64,000 nucleotides of DNA from contig JAIXMQ010000014.1 of the NCBI GenBank assembly GCA_025716855.1, positions 479,001 to 543,000 on the forward strand, given 5' to 3'. Source of the DNA: Pilaira anomala. Its lineage: Eukaryota > Mucoromycota > Mucoromycetes > Mucorales > Mucoraceae. The position numbers and the translations under genes are program-made. The number at the start of each line of letters is the position of its first letter. The stretch's first letter is position 1. Below, one piece after another: positions 1 through 12,693 of the stretch. Under the pieces are notes generated by a model. That model saw only the letters and a program-made list of their open reading frames with translations, searched no databases and had not been told where the DNA came from.

Positions 1-3000
1 GTTATTTTTAAAGTCCTTGGGGCTAATGTAAGCCTCTGTCAGAGTATACTTTTAAAGAGTAAAATGTTTCTTCTTGAGTCAGATAAAAACCAGTGATTTT
101 GTACGAGTGTATTTAGTATAGACCGTTGTTTTAAATTAGTTTGCTATCCCTGCTCAGGGTCGTTGCTGAGTAGGGGATCGAAGTTTTTTTCAAGAAAAAA
201 TGAAACACACCAATAAAGAATCAATTAAACAAAACGGGGAGTAAAACCAGTGTGGCCTGACTCGCCGAAAAGTATACACTTAATTTGGTACACAAGATGA
301 ATATGTCACCGTTTTGTGTAAGAGGCGTTGAATACATTGCTGGTTTTGCTTACTAATGTAGCACCAAGACGGAAAAAATAATCGCGTTTACTAGCAAAAT
401 AAATAAAAATGAATAAAAAAAAGTGAAAAAAAAGTAAAAAAAAAAAAAATAATAATAGAATAATTACTAGGTATCCAGGACTCAAGTATAAATTGCTATA
501 GATGAGACCTTGATAGTTGTCTCTAAAGGAAGGAATACAAAATCTGGTCGATCCGAGCATGGTGATCACAAATGCGTCGCGTAGCAGTCAACAGTTTCGT
601 ACCGTATCCTGCAAGATAGAATTGTCTAGACAATTACTGTGGTTCAATTAAGCTTAAAATAACAAGTATTATATGTGAAAAAAGACTTTGGGTTATTCTT
701 TTTTTAATTGGGACACCTTAAATGATAAATATTCCCATGGGATTCTTATAAAATTCTCATACATCAAACAAACTTGTTTAATCGGTTGGTGGCGAGCGTA
801 AAGACCAATGTATTTTAAATACCTCGTTTAAATCCCATGTTATTCAATTTACACAGAAAACGCACTTTATAACTTTTGTCCAGACAGTCGGTTCCGCAAA
901 CTATGATGAGAGCTTCGTTATAATATAAGACTCAGCAATTATTTTAGATTTAGTGGCATAAAGATATCAAACTAGGGTATATATTTTACAATGACCCACG
1001 AAAATAAAGATTGATTCTTTTCAGAAACGATGAAAGTAAATTTCTATTTATTTCAAAACCTTATTCCTAAGGATCAACAAAAAAAAAATTATTTAAGCTG
1101 GAAATTTTTCTGTGAAATTGATGAGCATGTTATTATCATTTATTTAGATAAAACAGTTGGATACATTGATAATAAATCAATTGATTATATACTATGTATT
1201 ATGTATCTTTCTTAATTCATTTAACGTTTAGCTCAAACATGAATATATAATAATAACATCAACAGCAAAAATTTGGCCTAACTGTTATGGAATAGTTACC
1301 CGATAAATAATCAGAATAAATCTAAAAGAGTAAAAAAACTTCTAAACAGATCCAATTTTATCATTAATTACTAATTCGGTCTATGTGCCAAAATAAATTT
1401 TTTTCTTTTGTTTTTTTTTACGATTTGAAAATAATTACATATAATCGATCAACTCGAAAGACTCCTTTTAAGTAATAATAAAACAGAAGTCCCTTTTTTT
1501 TATCAGAAAAGCTGCGTTTGAGAAACAAATTTAAATATGACCTTAAAGATATATAGCTTAAGCCAATTCATATAATTGACAGTAAATCGAGATCATATTT
1601 TTCTTTCTTTGGTTAGCAAATTACGGAGATGAAAACAGGTTTCACAATTATTCCACTTAATCTTAAATTACAAGAATCACGGACACCTTCTATCTTTAAT
1701 TGTTCATGATTATTGTAGTTTTATATCGCAACATTTTGAGTTTTTAAGACTTCTATTTCATTCTAAGTATTTAACACAAAAATGTCAGAGGGATAACCAA
1801 AAATTTTATTAAAAAGGTGTTAAAAAAGAAAATCCAAGAATCAGAGTGTCATATTGTCTTGTTTATTTATTTGTATGAAAACGTGTCATATTATCGCTAT
1901 GGTACGACAACAGTGAATAAATTATTATAATCAAAATAATCTTTTACTCACACAGTCGTAGTAAATATATATGTTTTTACTTTTATTTGTTATTGTGATA
2001 TATTTGGTTCAAAAAAGATTTATTCTACTTTGTGTTGTGAACGAGCACATTATATTTTCATATAATTATCATATATGTTCTTAACTTCATTCTATTTTTC
2101 TATACAACAAGTTTATCTACTCTGGTTACTTAATTGGCTCTTTTATATAAATCACATCATCGTATTTATTGACATAAATCTCATTTTATATTAATTATCA
2201 GGTACAGCAGCCAGTTACAATAACTTGGTTAATCTTCAGGAACTAATTTATCCATGAAAAGCAACGTATGTAAGCAACTGAAGGTCGAAACCTAGGTCAG
2301 GTTTCACTATTCATGCAACGCCTCTTTAATTACTATTTTACTATATATACTAAGACGTTTTTGTACAGTACCCGCTCTATTTAAGGCCGTTCAATTTAAG
2401 GCCGCAATTCTCTGAATATTTTAGCCATATTTAACTTTCTCAAGTCAGAAATAAGGCCATGATACGATTTAAGACCACAAACGTCTGAAAATTTCTTCAG
2501 CCTTAAATAGAGTGGGTATGGTATAAGTAGAGATGATGCAAATACGGCAAAAAGTGGTAACAGGATTATTATATCAGAGTTATAATCGATCAAGTGACCT
2601 TCTAAGCGCAATGTTTACAGCACCATAAAGGCTAGTAATGTGGCTGTTGTAATCCCTAAAAAGTTAAACGAAATTCAAGAAAATATGTCTTATACTAACA
2701 AAACAAAGCTTATGCGGAACATTGGCATCAAAGTTACACAAGTAAAAATATTCTAGCCATTTTGTCCTTTTGTGTCAAAAGTCGCCTGTTTTGATGATAT
2801 GAGCAATCTGTAACAAGGAAGCAAATACTTAAACAAGCAAAAAAAGTTTATAGTAACTTCAGAAGATCTATTGGTATGAAATTTTCTGTATTTACCAACC
2901 AGTTCAGTTATTTAATCATTCGAATATTTAACTTTTCAAGATTGCATCGACTCGGTTTAGTAAAAACTGTTTGAAAAAGCCAGCTTTATAAATAATATTT

Positions 3001-3728
3001 ACATAAAACGAAAAAAACAACCCAGTTATCCTTTATTTGCCTCCATTAAAAGAGACTTGTTACCTATCAAACACAACGGTAGAAACTTTCATCCTGCCCT
3101 GGATGAGTTTTGCCACAACCGTCATTTTCTGTTTAATTTTCTTCGTTATACCCCTGTTAATAATTAAATCCTGGAGTTTTTTTGTAATATAGTTAGACGA
3201 CAGGGCTCTTACATAAAGTTATGTACATCAATTAAATAGATGGTTAAATATAATGAAATGAAACAACAGAAAAAAAAACCTAAACAAGAAAGTTCAGAAT
3301 CTGTATGGTAGTATGTTGTTTTCGGTTCCTGATTTTTCGTGCGGATAGTTTGTTAAACTTTTCATTAAATTAGTTGATAAGGCGTCACGATAACGTACCA
3401 AGTTTCAAAGTGTGAGTATACATACAGACACTTGAGACATTTAAAAAAGCTGTTTCTGTATACATACACAAGTTTTAAAAGATAGAGATACAATCAATAT
3501 AAAAAAGGGAATAATAAGACACTTTTTCACTTTAAAATAATGACGGCATAAATATTTATAAAGGTATAAGTTTTTTTTTTATAAAATAAATATAACGTTC
3601 GAAAAGAAAGTTTATGAAAAAATATACAACACAAGAGGAGTAGAATGAGAAAAAAATAGGTATCTGGGGGATTGGGTGTGAGAAGGGAGGGGAAGGTTAG
3701 AATAAAATACAATTGAGACACATTATAA
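1..3728. other. AT-rich intergenic region
   Basis: No convincing coding region is seen on either strand. The few open frames of 60-90 codons are AT-rich, low-complexity and lack protein-like composition. The stretch carries short A and T runs and one 156-base inverted-repeat element (2366-2521), listed separately. The last few hundred bases are the 3' flank of the kinesin gene, which ends at 3729 on the minus strand. Confidence 0.6.
2366..2521. mobile_element. MITE, 156 bp, TA target duplication
   Basis: The left end (2366-2389) and the reverse complement of the right end (2498-2521) share the core CTCTATTTAAGGC, preceded by TACCCG on the left and TACCCA on the right. They differ at about five of 24 positions. 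A TA dinucleotide flanks both ends (2364-2365 and 2522-2523), as expected for Tc1/mariner insertion. The interior has no open frame and repeats TTAAGGCC-like blocks. Size, TIRs and TA flanks together indicate a non-autonomous Tc1/mariner-type MITE; the superfamily is inferred only from the TA duplication. Confidence 0.7.
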
Positions 3729-6700
3729 CTATACATCTGATTGAGACTTTCTTTCTTTCTTTTCATTTGTTTCTAATTGAATTTGCATAGCATCCATTTT
3801 CAGCATCAAGTCCTCAATTTCGATATCCGTAACAGAAGCTACGTTGCCTTCCATACGCTTCTTACAGGTATTTAAGGCAATTTCAGAAAGCTTGAATTTG
3901 TTTTCAAGCATGGAAATTAAGGTCTTGTGTGCTTTCAAATCTTGATGAGCTATTGATAATCTTGTTTGAAGTGCATGTCGATTCTTTTCATATTGGAGTG
4001 CTAAGTCAGACCCAGAAGGTGGTGGTGTGTTTTCTTGAATTTCTTCATGTGAGACGACAGTAGGGGGCTTGATACCGCTTCCATTGCTAAAATTAGTTGG
4101 AGGTCGAAGAAGTGAGTTTCGAATGGAGGGGGAGGATGCTACAGAAGAATTGTTGCTATGAATCCCGTTTCCATGGATACCATTACCATGGTCAATCGTA
4201 TTAGGAGACATCATGGTATCAGGAGAGTTCATTGGACTGGATTCCCTGGCTTTGATGATACCCAATTCATTCTCTAGTCCACTATTGAGAGAGATCATTT
4301 CAATAATATCATTGGAAAATCTCTTGGCTTCCACTTTGATTTTTTCATATTGTTCAGTGAGTTGTTTATCTAAACCAACTACACTCTTCATGATAATTTT
4401 ATGTTCTGGATTATTGATGACATTATTAGTTGCAGCAGCAACGTATTTTGTTTCACTAGCTTTTAATTTTTTAATCTCCTTCAATACTCTTGTAAGGTTC
4501 TTTAATTCACGCTTGTAATAGATAATTTGAGTTTCATATTTTCCATGAATATCAATCATTGATGAAGATTCTTTTGATACAAATTCATCTGCTTCTTCTT
4601 CATGTAATTCAATAACTTGCTGTAACTGAACTTCAGCCTTTAATTGTTGATATTTCTTTTGTAAGGCATCTAAACTATGCAAAATAAACTCATGGTCTAC
4701 TTGGTTCATAATACCTTCAGGTAAATCATCTGCATCAGAGATTTCAAGTGTCTTTAACGTTTTTTCAACTTCGGCAGATTCTTGATGTTCTTCAGACATT
4801 TGTCTAAAGATATTTTCTCGTTTAGATGACATTTCTAATTCGTATTCCAAATGTTGAATTGATTCACGAAGTAATTGAAGTTCGTCAGCACACTCTGTTG
4901 GTTTGAGTTGAGGTTGATGGCCTTCAGTAGCTTCAAGTACCTCTTGATATCTTAATAAAATTTCATCTAATTCTTTCAATGTATCTTGATGTTCTTGATG
5001 TAAATTTGCATAATTTATTTCTAATTCTTTAATACGTTTGTCCTTTTCGTCGTTTTTCTTTTCATCTAAAGAAGCTGTGACGGAAGCAAGAGTAGATTCA
5101 TTTTCTTGATCAGTTTGTTTGTTTTTCAATTCGAGTAATAGTTCATTCACTTGATCTTGAAGTCTTTGACGCTCTTTTTCACCAGATTCATGCTTTTCAT
5201 GAAGCGTTGTTAATTCTTGATCTGCGATTTGCTTCTCTTCTTGAGATTCTGTTATTTCTTCTTTATTTGATTCGACTAAACTACTTAATTTTTCCTTTAA
5301 TGCAGCGCGTTCAGTTTCACTTGCAGTTAAACGAGCTTCTAAATCATGAATGTAATGTTCTGTATTTTCATCCACTTCTTTCAGCTTTAAAATTTTTCCT
5401 CTTAATTCGCTCATCATTTCTCTGTCATGTACCATTTCTTCTACGGTTGTCATTAATTTCTTTTCGAGTTCAGTTACATAGGCTTCATCTTTTGCCTGTC
5501 TCTCTATTAGTTTTCCAATCTGTCTTCGAAGTTCACGAATCGTCTTTTCTTGAGAATCTATGACGATTTCACATTGATCAATTTTAGCTTGTTGTTCCTC
5601 AAAACCTTGGTCAGAGTGACTTAGTGCAGCACGAATCATAGCCAGCTGTGACTCTAAACCAGAAATACTCTTTTCATATTCTTCAATGACAGGTTCAACT
5701 AAATGTTGAAAATCAAAATCAGCGGGATTATTATTATTTCCTTCATGTTGCATTCTAAATAACTCTTGTTCAACCAACACATTTCGATCTCTTAAGAAGT
5801 CAGCTACACCTTGTAATTCCTCAACTTGTGTTTGTAAATCAGCAATCATGACATGTTGCTCATGATATAAATCATCAAAATCAGGGTTTGCAGTAGGACT
5901 TCCAGTAGAAGAGATGTCATCACTAAAATCCGATAAAAGTCGATTATTATGATGATTTTCCATCATCATATTCATTTTTGTAGGTGTATTGTTATTCACA
6001 GTATGATTAGCACCGCCAGTTGATTTCGCAAGTCGAAGTTCATTTTTTAATTTTGATATAGTGGTTCTTAATAAATCCATATTATCTGTCGTCATCCATT
6101 CCTCCATTTCATTCTTTTCCATTTTATTTTTAATGTTTCTAGCTCGGTTTGCATATTGTAAAGTATTTAAAGTTTCAGATAAATTCGATTCAGCTGGACT
6201 CACACAAGCAATCATTAATGTCATGGCACTACCGCCTAATGAATCTTGTAATAGTCTTGTCAATTTAGAATCACGATATGGTACATGTGTACTCTTTTTT
6301 GAAGGGTCGCCTAGTGCTGAAATTACATTTCCAAGTGCTAATAAACCGGCATTAATATTAATACCTTCCTTTCTTCTATCTCCTTCTGCTGCAGTTCTTT
6401 TCAACTAGATATAAAATTAATTACCATGATCTTTTTTTAAAAAAAAAATGATACGATAGTACTCACTCTTTCACTACCGGCTAAATCCACAAAGTGAAAC
6501 TTGGAATTTGTGATTACCCAATCACCATCTTCACTAGGGTTACTATTATTAGGTCCTTTTGCCATAGATAATCGTTGTTGTTTAGATTGTTGAAGTTTAG
6601 ATGGTACAGGACTTGCTGCTCGACTTGATTGAGGCGATGAAGGAACCCATTTTTCTTGCTTTAAAGTGACTGAAAAAATAGCATGTGACCTCGATGATAC

Positions 6701-7358
6701 ATCGTTCATGTCGGTTGAACCAGTTGCACGATTTTCTGTACCTTGTTGAAGAAAACTATTCAAAAATGATAAAATAGTCAATATACACATACGTACATAT
6801 AAATGTATATGCTAATATTACCATAAAACGTCATCTGTACTATGTACAGACAACTCTTTCACACCTGTCCAGTAAATATGTCCTTTTGTATCTTCGCGAA
6901 TATTGACAGGTGGTTTCTCAGTAGGGGGTGCAGAATTTAGTAAATCAATAAGTTCTTCATTATAAATTTCTACGAAGGAAACCTTGACAGAATAGCGATA
7001 AGTTGATTTTTGTTGATGATGTATTTGTGACACAGGGCGTAAAGTACGTTGATTTCCGTTACTGACAGAAGAAGATGCAGAAGTAGCCAAATCATGCTGC
7101 TGTTGTTGTTGTTGCAGTAAATCAAATAAAAGCGACATGGCTCTTGGTACAATACCAATTTGCTCTGGATCTGGTAATCCAGTATGTTGTGCTGTACCCA
7201 TTGTATATGTCTTTCCGGATGATGTTTGACCCTAAAAAAAAAAGATTAATCCTTGACAACCCTTTCTTTTTTTTTTATCAAGTATTTACATAAGCCAACA
7301 TGGTGACATTATAACCTAAATAAAGTAATGAATAAAAATGATACCATCCATATCTCTA

Positions 7359-7399
<41 letters not shown>

Positions 7400-7719
7400 G
7401 TACCTTCAACAAACTTTTGGACAGGTCTTTGTCCAAGTGCAGCGAATATGTCACTTTGATAAGTGTCGTTTCCGAATACATGGTCGTAAGTAAAGTATTT
7501 ATTTTGAGGAACAATCTGAACATGTTTTTCTTGAGCTCTTAAAACATCACCAGCGAATCGTGGTTGAGCTCGATCTCTTTCTGTTAGAGGTCTTATACGA
7601 ATGGCTAAAAATTAATAAAGGGGTTTATATATTAGAATAAAAAGTTAGATGAACAAACAACAAAAAAGAGACTACATGCCTACTTGAATAGCCGCCATCT
7701 GAGCTTGATTGTCTTTCAT
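3729..7719 (-). CDS. Kinesin-like motor protein, kinesin-4 type
   Basis: Microtubule motor ATPase of about 1213 residues. Exons, 5' to 3': 7719-7680, 7604-7404, 7315-7290, 7231-6822, 6755-6467, 6404-3729; they sum to 1214 codons. The motor begins at the N-terminus (AIRIRPL), with P-loop GQTSSGKT, switch I NDVSSRSH and switch II DLAGSE, and ends near [15 protein letters not shown], a neck sequence like KIF4/KIF21. A long coiled-coil stalk follows, then a Ser/Asn-rich linker and a short helical tail. The motor carries a small poly-Gln insert (7096-7119) and a Ser/Pro-rich insert before switch II. Intron 1 (7679-7605) appears to use a GC donor; the nearby GT choice breaks the frame. Intron 2 holds an ATT microsatellite. 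Assignment to kinesin-4 rests on motor-first layout and neck sequence; KIF21 is the close alternative. Confidence 0.88.
7366..7400. repeat. ATT trinucleotide microsatellite in kinesin intron 2
   Basis: About eleven ATT units lie next to the 5' splice site of the intron separating the exons at 7404 and 7315. They are intronic and do not affect the protein. Confidence 0.9.
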
Positions 7720-8119
7720 CGTCAAGTGTAATATAAATAAAGTGAAAGAAACGTTTTTATATTTTTATTTTATTTAAACAGAGTTAAAAAAAAAAGAGAG
7801 AGAGAGAAAGAGAGAAAAGGGAAGGGGAAAAATAATAAATAAAAAATAGCAAAAAAACACAAAAAAAAAATTAATCAGGTGTACTACAATTGAAGTTCTG
7901 AGTAACTATAAACCAAGTTTGTTTCTGCAGTCAAATCGATAGTTGACAGTAAGTTTTTAATGATTTTGGTTACACCTATTTTAAAGGATTGTAAATAAAA
8001 ATAAGGGGAAATAAAAATAAAAATAAAAATAAAAACAAATAGAAATTAAATGAAATTTTATTTATAATGATTTAATCCTCTTTTTTTAATAATAAAATGA
8101 AAATATGATGTTATATAAT
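7720..8119. other. Kinesin upstream region / RPL4 3' flank
   Basis: This 400-base gap holds the 5' flank of the kinesin gene, including a GAGA/A purine tract at about 7788-7825 that reads as a CT tract in the direction of transcription. It also holds the 3' flank of the ribosomal protein gene, with repeated AAATAAA blocks around 8008-8040. No open frame of interest is seen. Confidence 0.6.
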
Positions 8120-9505
8120 TTAAGCAGAGTGAAGAGTTTCCAAGAACTTCTTGGAAGCGGCGGTGGAAGCACCACGCTTCTTTTGGACCTTGGTAACCTT
8201 ACCAGCAGCAATCTTTTCAGCCTTAACGAGTTCAGCACGACGGAGAACTTGAGCATAAGGGTTAAGACGGTTCATGACACCTTGGTTCTTGAGAGGGTTC
8301 TTCTTTTGAGTGAAAGGACGCTTGTGGTGCTTGTTACCAGCGGGACGAACAACGGATTGGATTTCATCAGAGTTGATGAGACGAGCAACATCAGGGTTGG
8401 TCATGATGTGATCGGGTAAAACGTAGTCCTTCTTTAAGGTAGCAGGAGCTTCATAAGTACCGTAAAGTTGATCGAGGAGAGCAATAGCGGATTGTGTCCA
8501 GATAATGAAACGACCTAAATGTCCACCAGGAGCGAGTTGCAAGAGGTTAAGACGACGAACATTGACAAGTTCAAGACCGGGCAAGTTACGGAAAGCCTTG
8601 ACAAGACCGTTATCTTCGTTATAGATGACGAGGGGACCACGACGTTGTCTGTGACGACGGTTACGGAGCTTACCTTGACCGGCACGGAGTTTACGAGAGT
8701 TGGAGACCTTGACGACATCAGAGTAAGCGTTCAAAGACTTGAGGAGAGCAACAGCTTCCTTGGTCTTGGTCAACTTCTCAACTGAATCAGCAACAACAAG
8801 AGGAACCTCCTCAATCTTTTCAACACGATGACCACGAGCCATAACCAAAGAGGGTAATGCAGAGGCAGCTAAAGCAGAAGCAGTAGCGAAACGCTTTTGG
8901 TTAAGGTTAGTCTTGACATGCCACTTTCTCCAGGTCTTGGTAGGAGCGAACATACGACCACCACGACACATGTTACCGAAAGCAGCTTGACCAGCACGGT
9001 GAGTACCACTACCGTTAACACGAGGAATACGAGCAACAGCACGACCGGTACCCCAAGATTCAGCAGAGGTTTGTTCACCGGCGTTATCGGCAACAGCATA
9101 AGCTTGACGCTTGTTCTTGGCCATGTTGGTGTGGACGAAACCAACAATATCGGGACGAATGGGGGCCTTGAAGACAGCAGGGAGAGGGACAGTGGATGAG
9201 ACAGTCTTACCGCACTCGGCATAAACGTTGAGAACAGGTCTGGCAGCGGACTAAAGGAAAAATGAAGATATTAGTTTCTCATGTGATTTAATTATTTTCG
9301 ACATTTTTTCGGATCATGTAATCATTCATTCAATCATGTCTTAAATCATAAAAGTTCAAGAATGCATAAAGATTTGGGTTGAAATTGAAGTGTGAATTTC
9401 GTCTTTATTTTTTCTTTCGTTTCGAACTCGATTTGTGACATAATGGTGAATGGATGATTGATGATTCGATAAATGTTTGTTGCAATCTATTATGATATTT
9501 ACCAT
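8120..9505 (-). CDS. RPL4: 60S ribosomal protein L4 (uL4)
   Basis: Structural protein of the large ribosomal subunit; its internal loop lines the peptide exit tunnel. Exon 2 (9250-8120) encodes [10 protein letters not shown], then the loop with [20 protein letters not shown] and [19 protein letters not shown], and a Lys/Ala-rich C-terminal tail. The predicted length is 377 residues, between yeast (362) and human (427). The start is best explained by a mini-exon consisting only of ATG (9505-9503) followed by GTAAAT, spliced to TCC at 9250; ATG-only first exons are common in ribosomal protein genes, but this exon is inferred. An internal ATG at 9124 would remove the conserved N-terminus. Codon use is strongly biased and the base composition is less AT-rich than nearby genes, as expected of a highly expressed gene. 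Confidence 0.95.
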
Positions 9506-9965
9506 CTTTATGTATATGTAGATGAAAAAAAAGAAAAGGATTCAAAGGATTCTATTGTTTGGTCAGTGGGGCCTGGTTTTGTTCGTCATTCTAACTCTCC
9601 CCCCCCCCCCCAAAAGTCCGGCATTCATCTGTCCCAGAAGCGGGATAATGAGAAATAAGCTTTACCGGACACACTTGTAACACATGGTCTCTCAATCTTT
9701 TGCTTCTACTAAGCAATGGTATAATACGCAATTGTAATTCATATCGTTTGCCTGTAAGATTGAACAAGTTATTATTTTACCAAGCCTATTGAGTATTGAT
9801 TAACCATATCTATAGTTTGACATTTATAAAGTAAAAGCAATAGATTTGAATCAAACAATCATGTAATTAAATAACCGCTCTTCAATACGTTTTTTTTTAA
9901 AGTTTTTGAGACAAACAAGATATTCCACTCGTTCTTTTTTATTTTATCTTGCACAAGTTTTTAAG
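9506..9965. promoter_or_regulatory. Divergent intergenic region RPL4 / AMSH-like gene
   Basis: This 460-base gap separates two divergently transcribed genes and must hold both promoters. It contains a C11 run at 9601-9611 and an imperfect hairpin (9616-9670). No canonical TATA box could be placed with confidence. Confidence 0.5.
9616..9670. repeat. Imperfect inverted repeat GTCCGG / CCGGAC
   Basis: GTCCGG at 9616-9621 is matched by CCGGAC at 9665-9670, with a smaller nested TCCC/GGGA hairpin between. The block is more GC-rich than its surroundings. It may be the end of an old DNA transposon or a structured promoter element; neither is proven. Confidence 0.4.
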
Positions 9966-10988
9966 ATGGGAACGAAACCAAGGTCATCAAACGAACTAGA
10001 AGAACTAGCGAATATCAAAATGGATATAAATATTCCTATTCGACAATACTTTCGTTCAGCCGATCAGGTATTAAAACAAGCACAAATTTATAAGCAAGAG
10101 AAAGATTGGGAGCGTGCTTATGTACTTCATATGAAGTATACAAAGTAAGCAAATTATTGCATTAATAAGTTATTTTTTCTAACAAGCTCGTTATAGTTTA
10201 TGTTTAACTGAGTTGCCGAAACATCCAACATATAAACTTCCAGAGAATAAAGCCAAAATAAAAGACTTGAACAGAGTAAGAAAGTATTATCAAAAAAAAA
10301 CAGTGGGCTCCTCGGTACAAGTTTTTTTTTAATATGTGTATAAAAATTTAGAATTGTTTAGAAGCATTAGATGCACTCGAACATATGAAACCAATTTTAG
10401 ATGGTGCATATAATGCCTACGTAAAAAAATTAGAAGAAACCCAAAAACTGGAACAAGCGACATCTATTGCAAACCAAACAACTCAATGGCAATCTCAACA
10501 ACGTTCTGTCGATCCTTCTAATCCTTCAAAAGAATGGAGTCTTCAAGAAGCTTTAAAAGGTGTTATCGGTGTAGGTTATGATGAAGGAACAAAGTAAGAT
10601 AAGGGTTATCTTTTATGCTACATAAATTTTAATCCTTTTAAATTTTAGAACATCTACTATAGGTCATCAGAAAGCAGATTATCCAAATCTGTCATTACAT
10701 AATCAAAGTGATGGGTAAGAAGTGAATTTGAAAATGGGGGATGTTTGTATATTAATAAGAAGGTGACTTTATAATAGATTTGTGTATCAATCGAAAGTAG
10801 AATATCAACTACCACAACCACCACAATTACCACCCAAAATCTCGCCATTACCTACTTTACCACCCAAAGTCTCGCCATTACCTACTTTACCACCTAAAAT
10901 ACCTATTGATACAAAATCTCCAGATTTGCCACCTAAAATCAAATTGTATGATCATGAACCAGAGCATAGAACAGGAGTGACAACAGAT

Positions 10989-11022
<34 letters not shown>

Positions 11023-11880
11023 GTGTGTGTGTGTGAAAAAAAAAGAAGAGTTTATACTGACTCTTTTTGTAGCTTCAACTGAAAGAGGAGAACCACTTAG
11101 AAAACTCTTGCTCCCTAAGCGATTACAACACAGATTTCTTTCAATTGCAGAAAGGAATACATGCAACAAGATTGAAACGTGTGGTATTTTAGCTGGTACC
11201 TTGGTAAGGATATAAAATTTGTGATAAAGAATAACATGTTGACTTTTGATTTTATAGAAAAATAACATATTAAAAATTACAACCTTAATTATACCCAAAC
11301 AAACCGGTACATCAGATACATGCACGACAGAAAATGAAGAGGATTTATTTGATATTCAAGATAAACACGATTTACTTACATTTGGTTGGATTCATGTAAG
11401 AAGAATAATGCCTCTAGATTTTTTGTTACTGATTTTAAAAAAATTATACCTAATAGACTCATCCTACACAATCTTGTTTCTTGAGTTCAGTTGATTTACA
11501 TACGCACTGTTCTTATCAACTCATGTTGCCTGAAGCAATTGCAATTGTTTGTGCTCCTGCATCAAGCCCAAAGTATGTTTATTCTATTACTTTCTAGATC
11601 CACAATTAATTTTTTTTTTCTTGTAGCTTTGGTATTTTTAGGCTGACAGATCCACCTGGTTTAGATATCATTAGTAACTGTAAACAGACACCTGCTTTTC
11701 ATCCTCATCCAGATTTACCTATTTATACAGTAAGTTAATATATATATATATGGGGGGTTTTTTTTTTATTGTGTTGCTGAAATATTTTTTATATATGTGA
11801 AAAAGGGTGCAGAAGAAGGAGGCCATGTTGTTGTATCCGATTATGAATTTACTGTATTGGATGTAAGAGATAAAAAATAA
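9966..11880 (+). CDS. AMSH-like JAMM ubiquitin peptidase
   Basis: Zinc-dependent deubiquitinase of the STAMBP/AMSH group, which in other eukaryotes trims Lys63-linked ubiquitin chains at endosomes with ESCRT. Exons: 9966-10144, 10197-10275, 10352-10593, 10649-10714, 10778-10989, 11073-11203, 11258-11395, 11457-11572, 11627-11729, 11806-11880; they give 446 residues. The N-terminus matches the USP8-dimerisation/MIT-like helical region ([20 protein letters not shown], then ELPKHPTYK). A Pro-rich linker has near-identical tandem PLPTLPPK units. The C-terminal MPN+ domain keeps the JAMM signature: Glu in the [10 protein letters not shown] segment, [14 protein letters not shown], and the second zinc site (HTH, then C...HPHP). 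All metal ligands are present, so it should be active. The start at 9966 is chosen because ELEELA leads directly into the dimerisation domain; an in-frame upstream ATG (9906) would add about 20 unlikely residues. Confidence 0.92.
10991..11034. repeat. A-run plus GT microsatellite in an AMSH-like intron
   Basis: About 28 A residues followed directly by a (GT)n tract lie just inside the 5' splice site of the intron at 10990-11072. They are intronic. Confidence 0.9.
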
Positions 11881-12693
11881 AGAATATTTACTTTTATAAG
11901 TATGTCTTGAGAGAAAAGGGAAGATTTTTTTTATATCTATTTATCAAGAATTACATAAGTAGCTTCTTTGTAGCGTAACTATCTTCTGGATTAGTGATTC
12001 TTCTACATATATTGTTTAGTCGACTATTCAAACAGAAAATTAAAAAATATATCCATCATAACCAGTATTGTTAATTTCAATTTAATGTCTGTGCTTCAAA
12101 ATGACAATTTCTATACATGGTGGGATATTTTGCTGAATAATAACCTCGTTATCGTGTGAATATTATTAGTTCAGATGCATATAAATTTTTGTGTAAGGCT
12201 TCTAAAAGACTCTCACATGAATCTTTTAAATAATATATAAAAGCGACTCTCCTTTGCTTCATACAGTGCATAATAAATATTATGATGATTATGTCAAACA
12301 AGTATCAAAGCATTGGCAAGAGTATGTCCTGGTTATCTTGAGTTTCTACACACCCAGGGAGTCTCATTAACTTATATAGTAATTATTTTTCCTTAAGCCA
12401 ATGAGATAACCAGGAAGTGCTGGTAATCAATAAAAATATTTCAATCTGCGTTTTAACCTTCACGGCGGGATTGAAGCAGCGATGGGATTTGCTCTTATCC
12501 AATAAGGATTGTCTTCAACAAATTGAAGAACAGCTTCGTTATCCAAAAAGACTTTGACGAATTTTTACAAGTCTTTTTCATTTAGCGCGTTACAAAAAAA
12601 AAAAAAAAAACTTTTCACTTTAAAGATTAACACACATTTCAAAAAAGTTCGTATACAAAGTTAGGACAAAATATGATTTTTATTAAATTTAAT
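11881..12693. other. Intergenic region with short inverted repeat
   Basis: AT-rich gap between the AMSH-like gene and the 3' end of the transposase gene. A 12-base perfect inverted repeat (TCCTGGTTATCT at 12327-12338 and its complement at 12404-12415) is seen. On the minus strand a 34-codon open stretch ends at 12460 and reads as protein-like (VFLDNEAVLQFVEDNPYW), but it has no start and no identified gene. It may be a transposon relic. Confidence 0.4.

Noticed and set aside
4213..6408. Plus-strand open frames of 100-118 codons opposite the kinesin exon
   Set aside because: They are antisense shadows of the coiled-coil coding sequence, with no independent start context or conserved domains.
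8105..9222. Several antisense or other-frame ORFs over RPL4
   Set aside because: Shadows produced by the strong codon bias of the ribosomal protein gene.
12327..12415. 12-base inverted repeat TCCTGGTTATCT as transposon ends
   Set aside because: Arms are very short, flanks show no target duplication, and it lies outside any plausible transposase boundary.
12460..12564. 34-codon protein-like stretch on the minus strand
   Set aside because: No start, no splice partner and no family; kept only as a remark in the intergenic entry.
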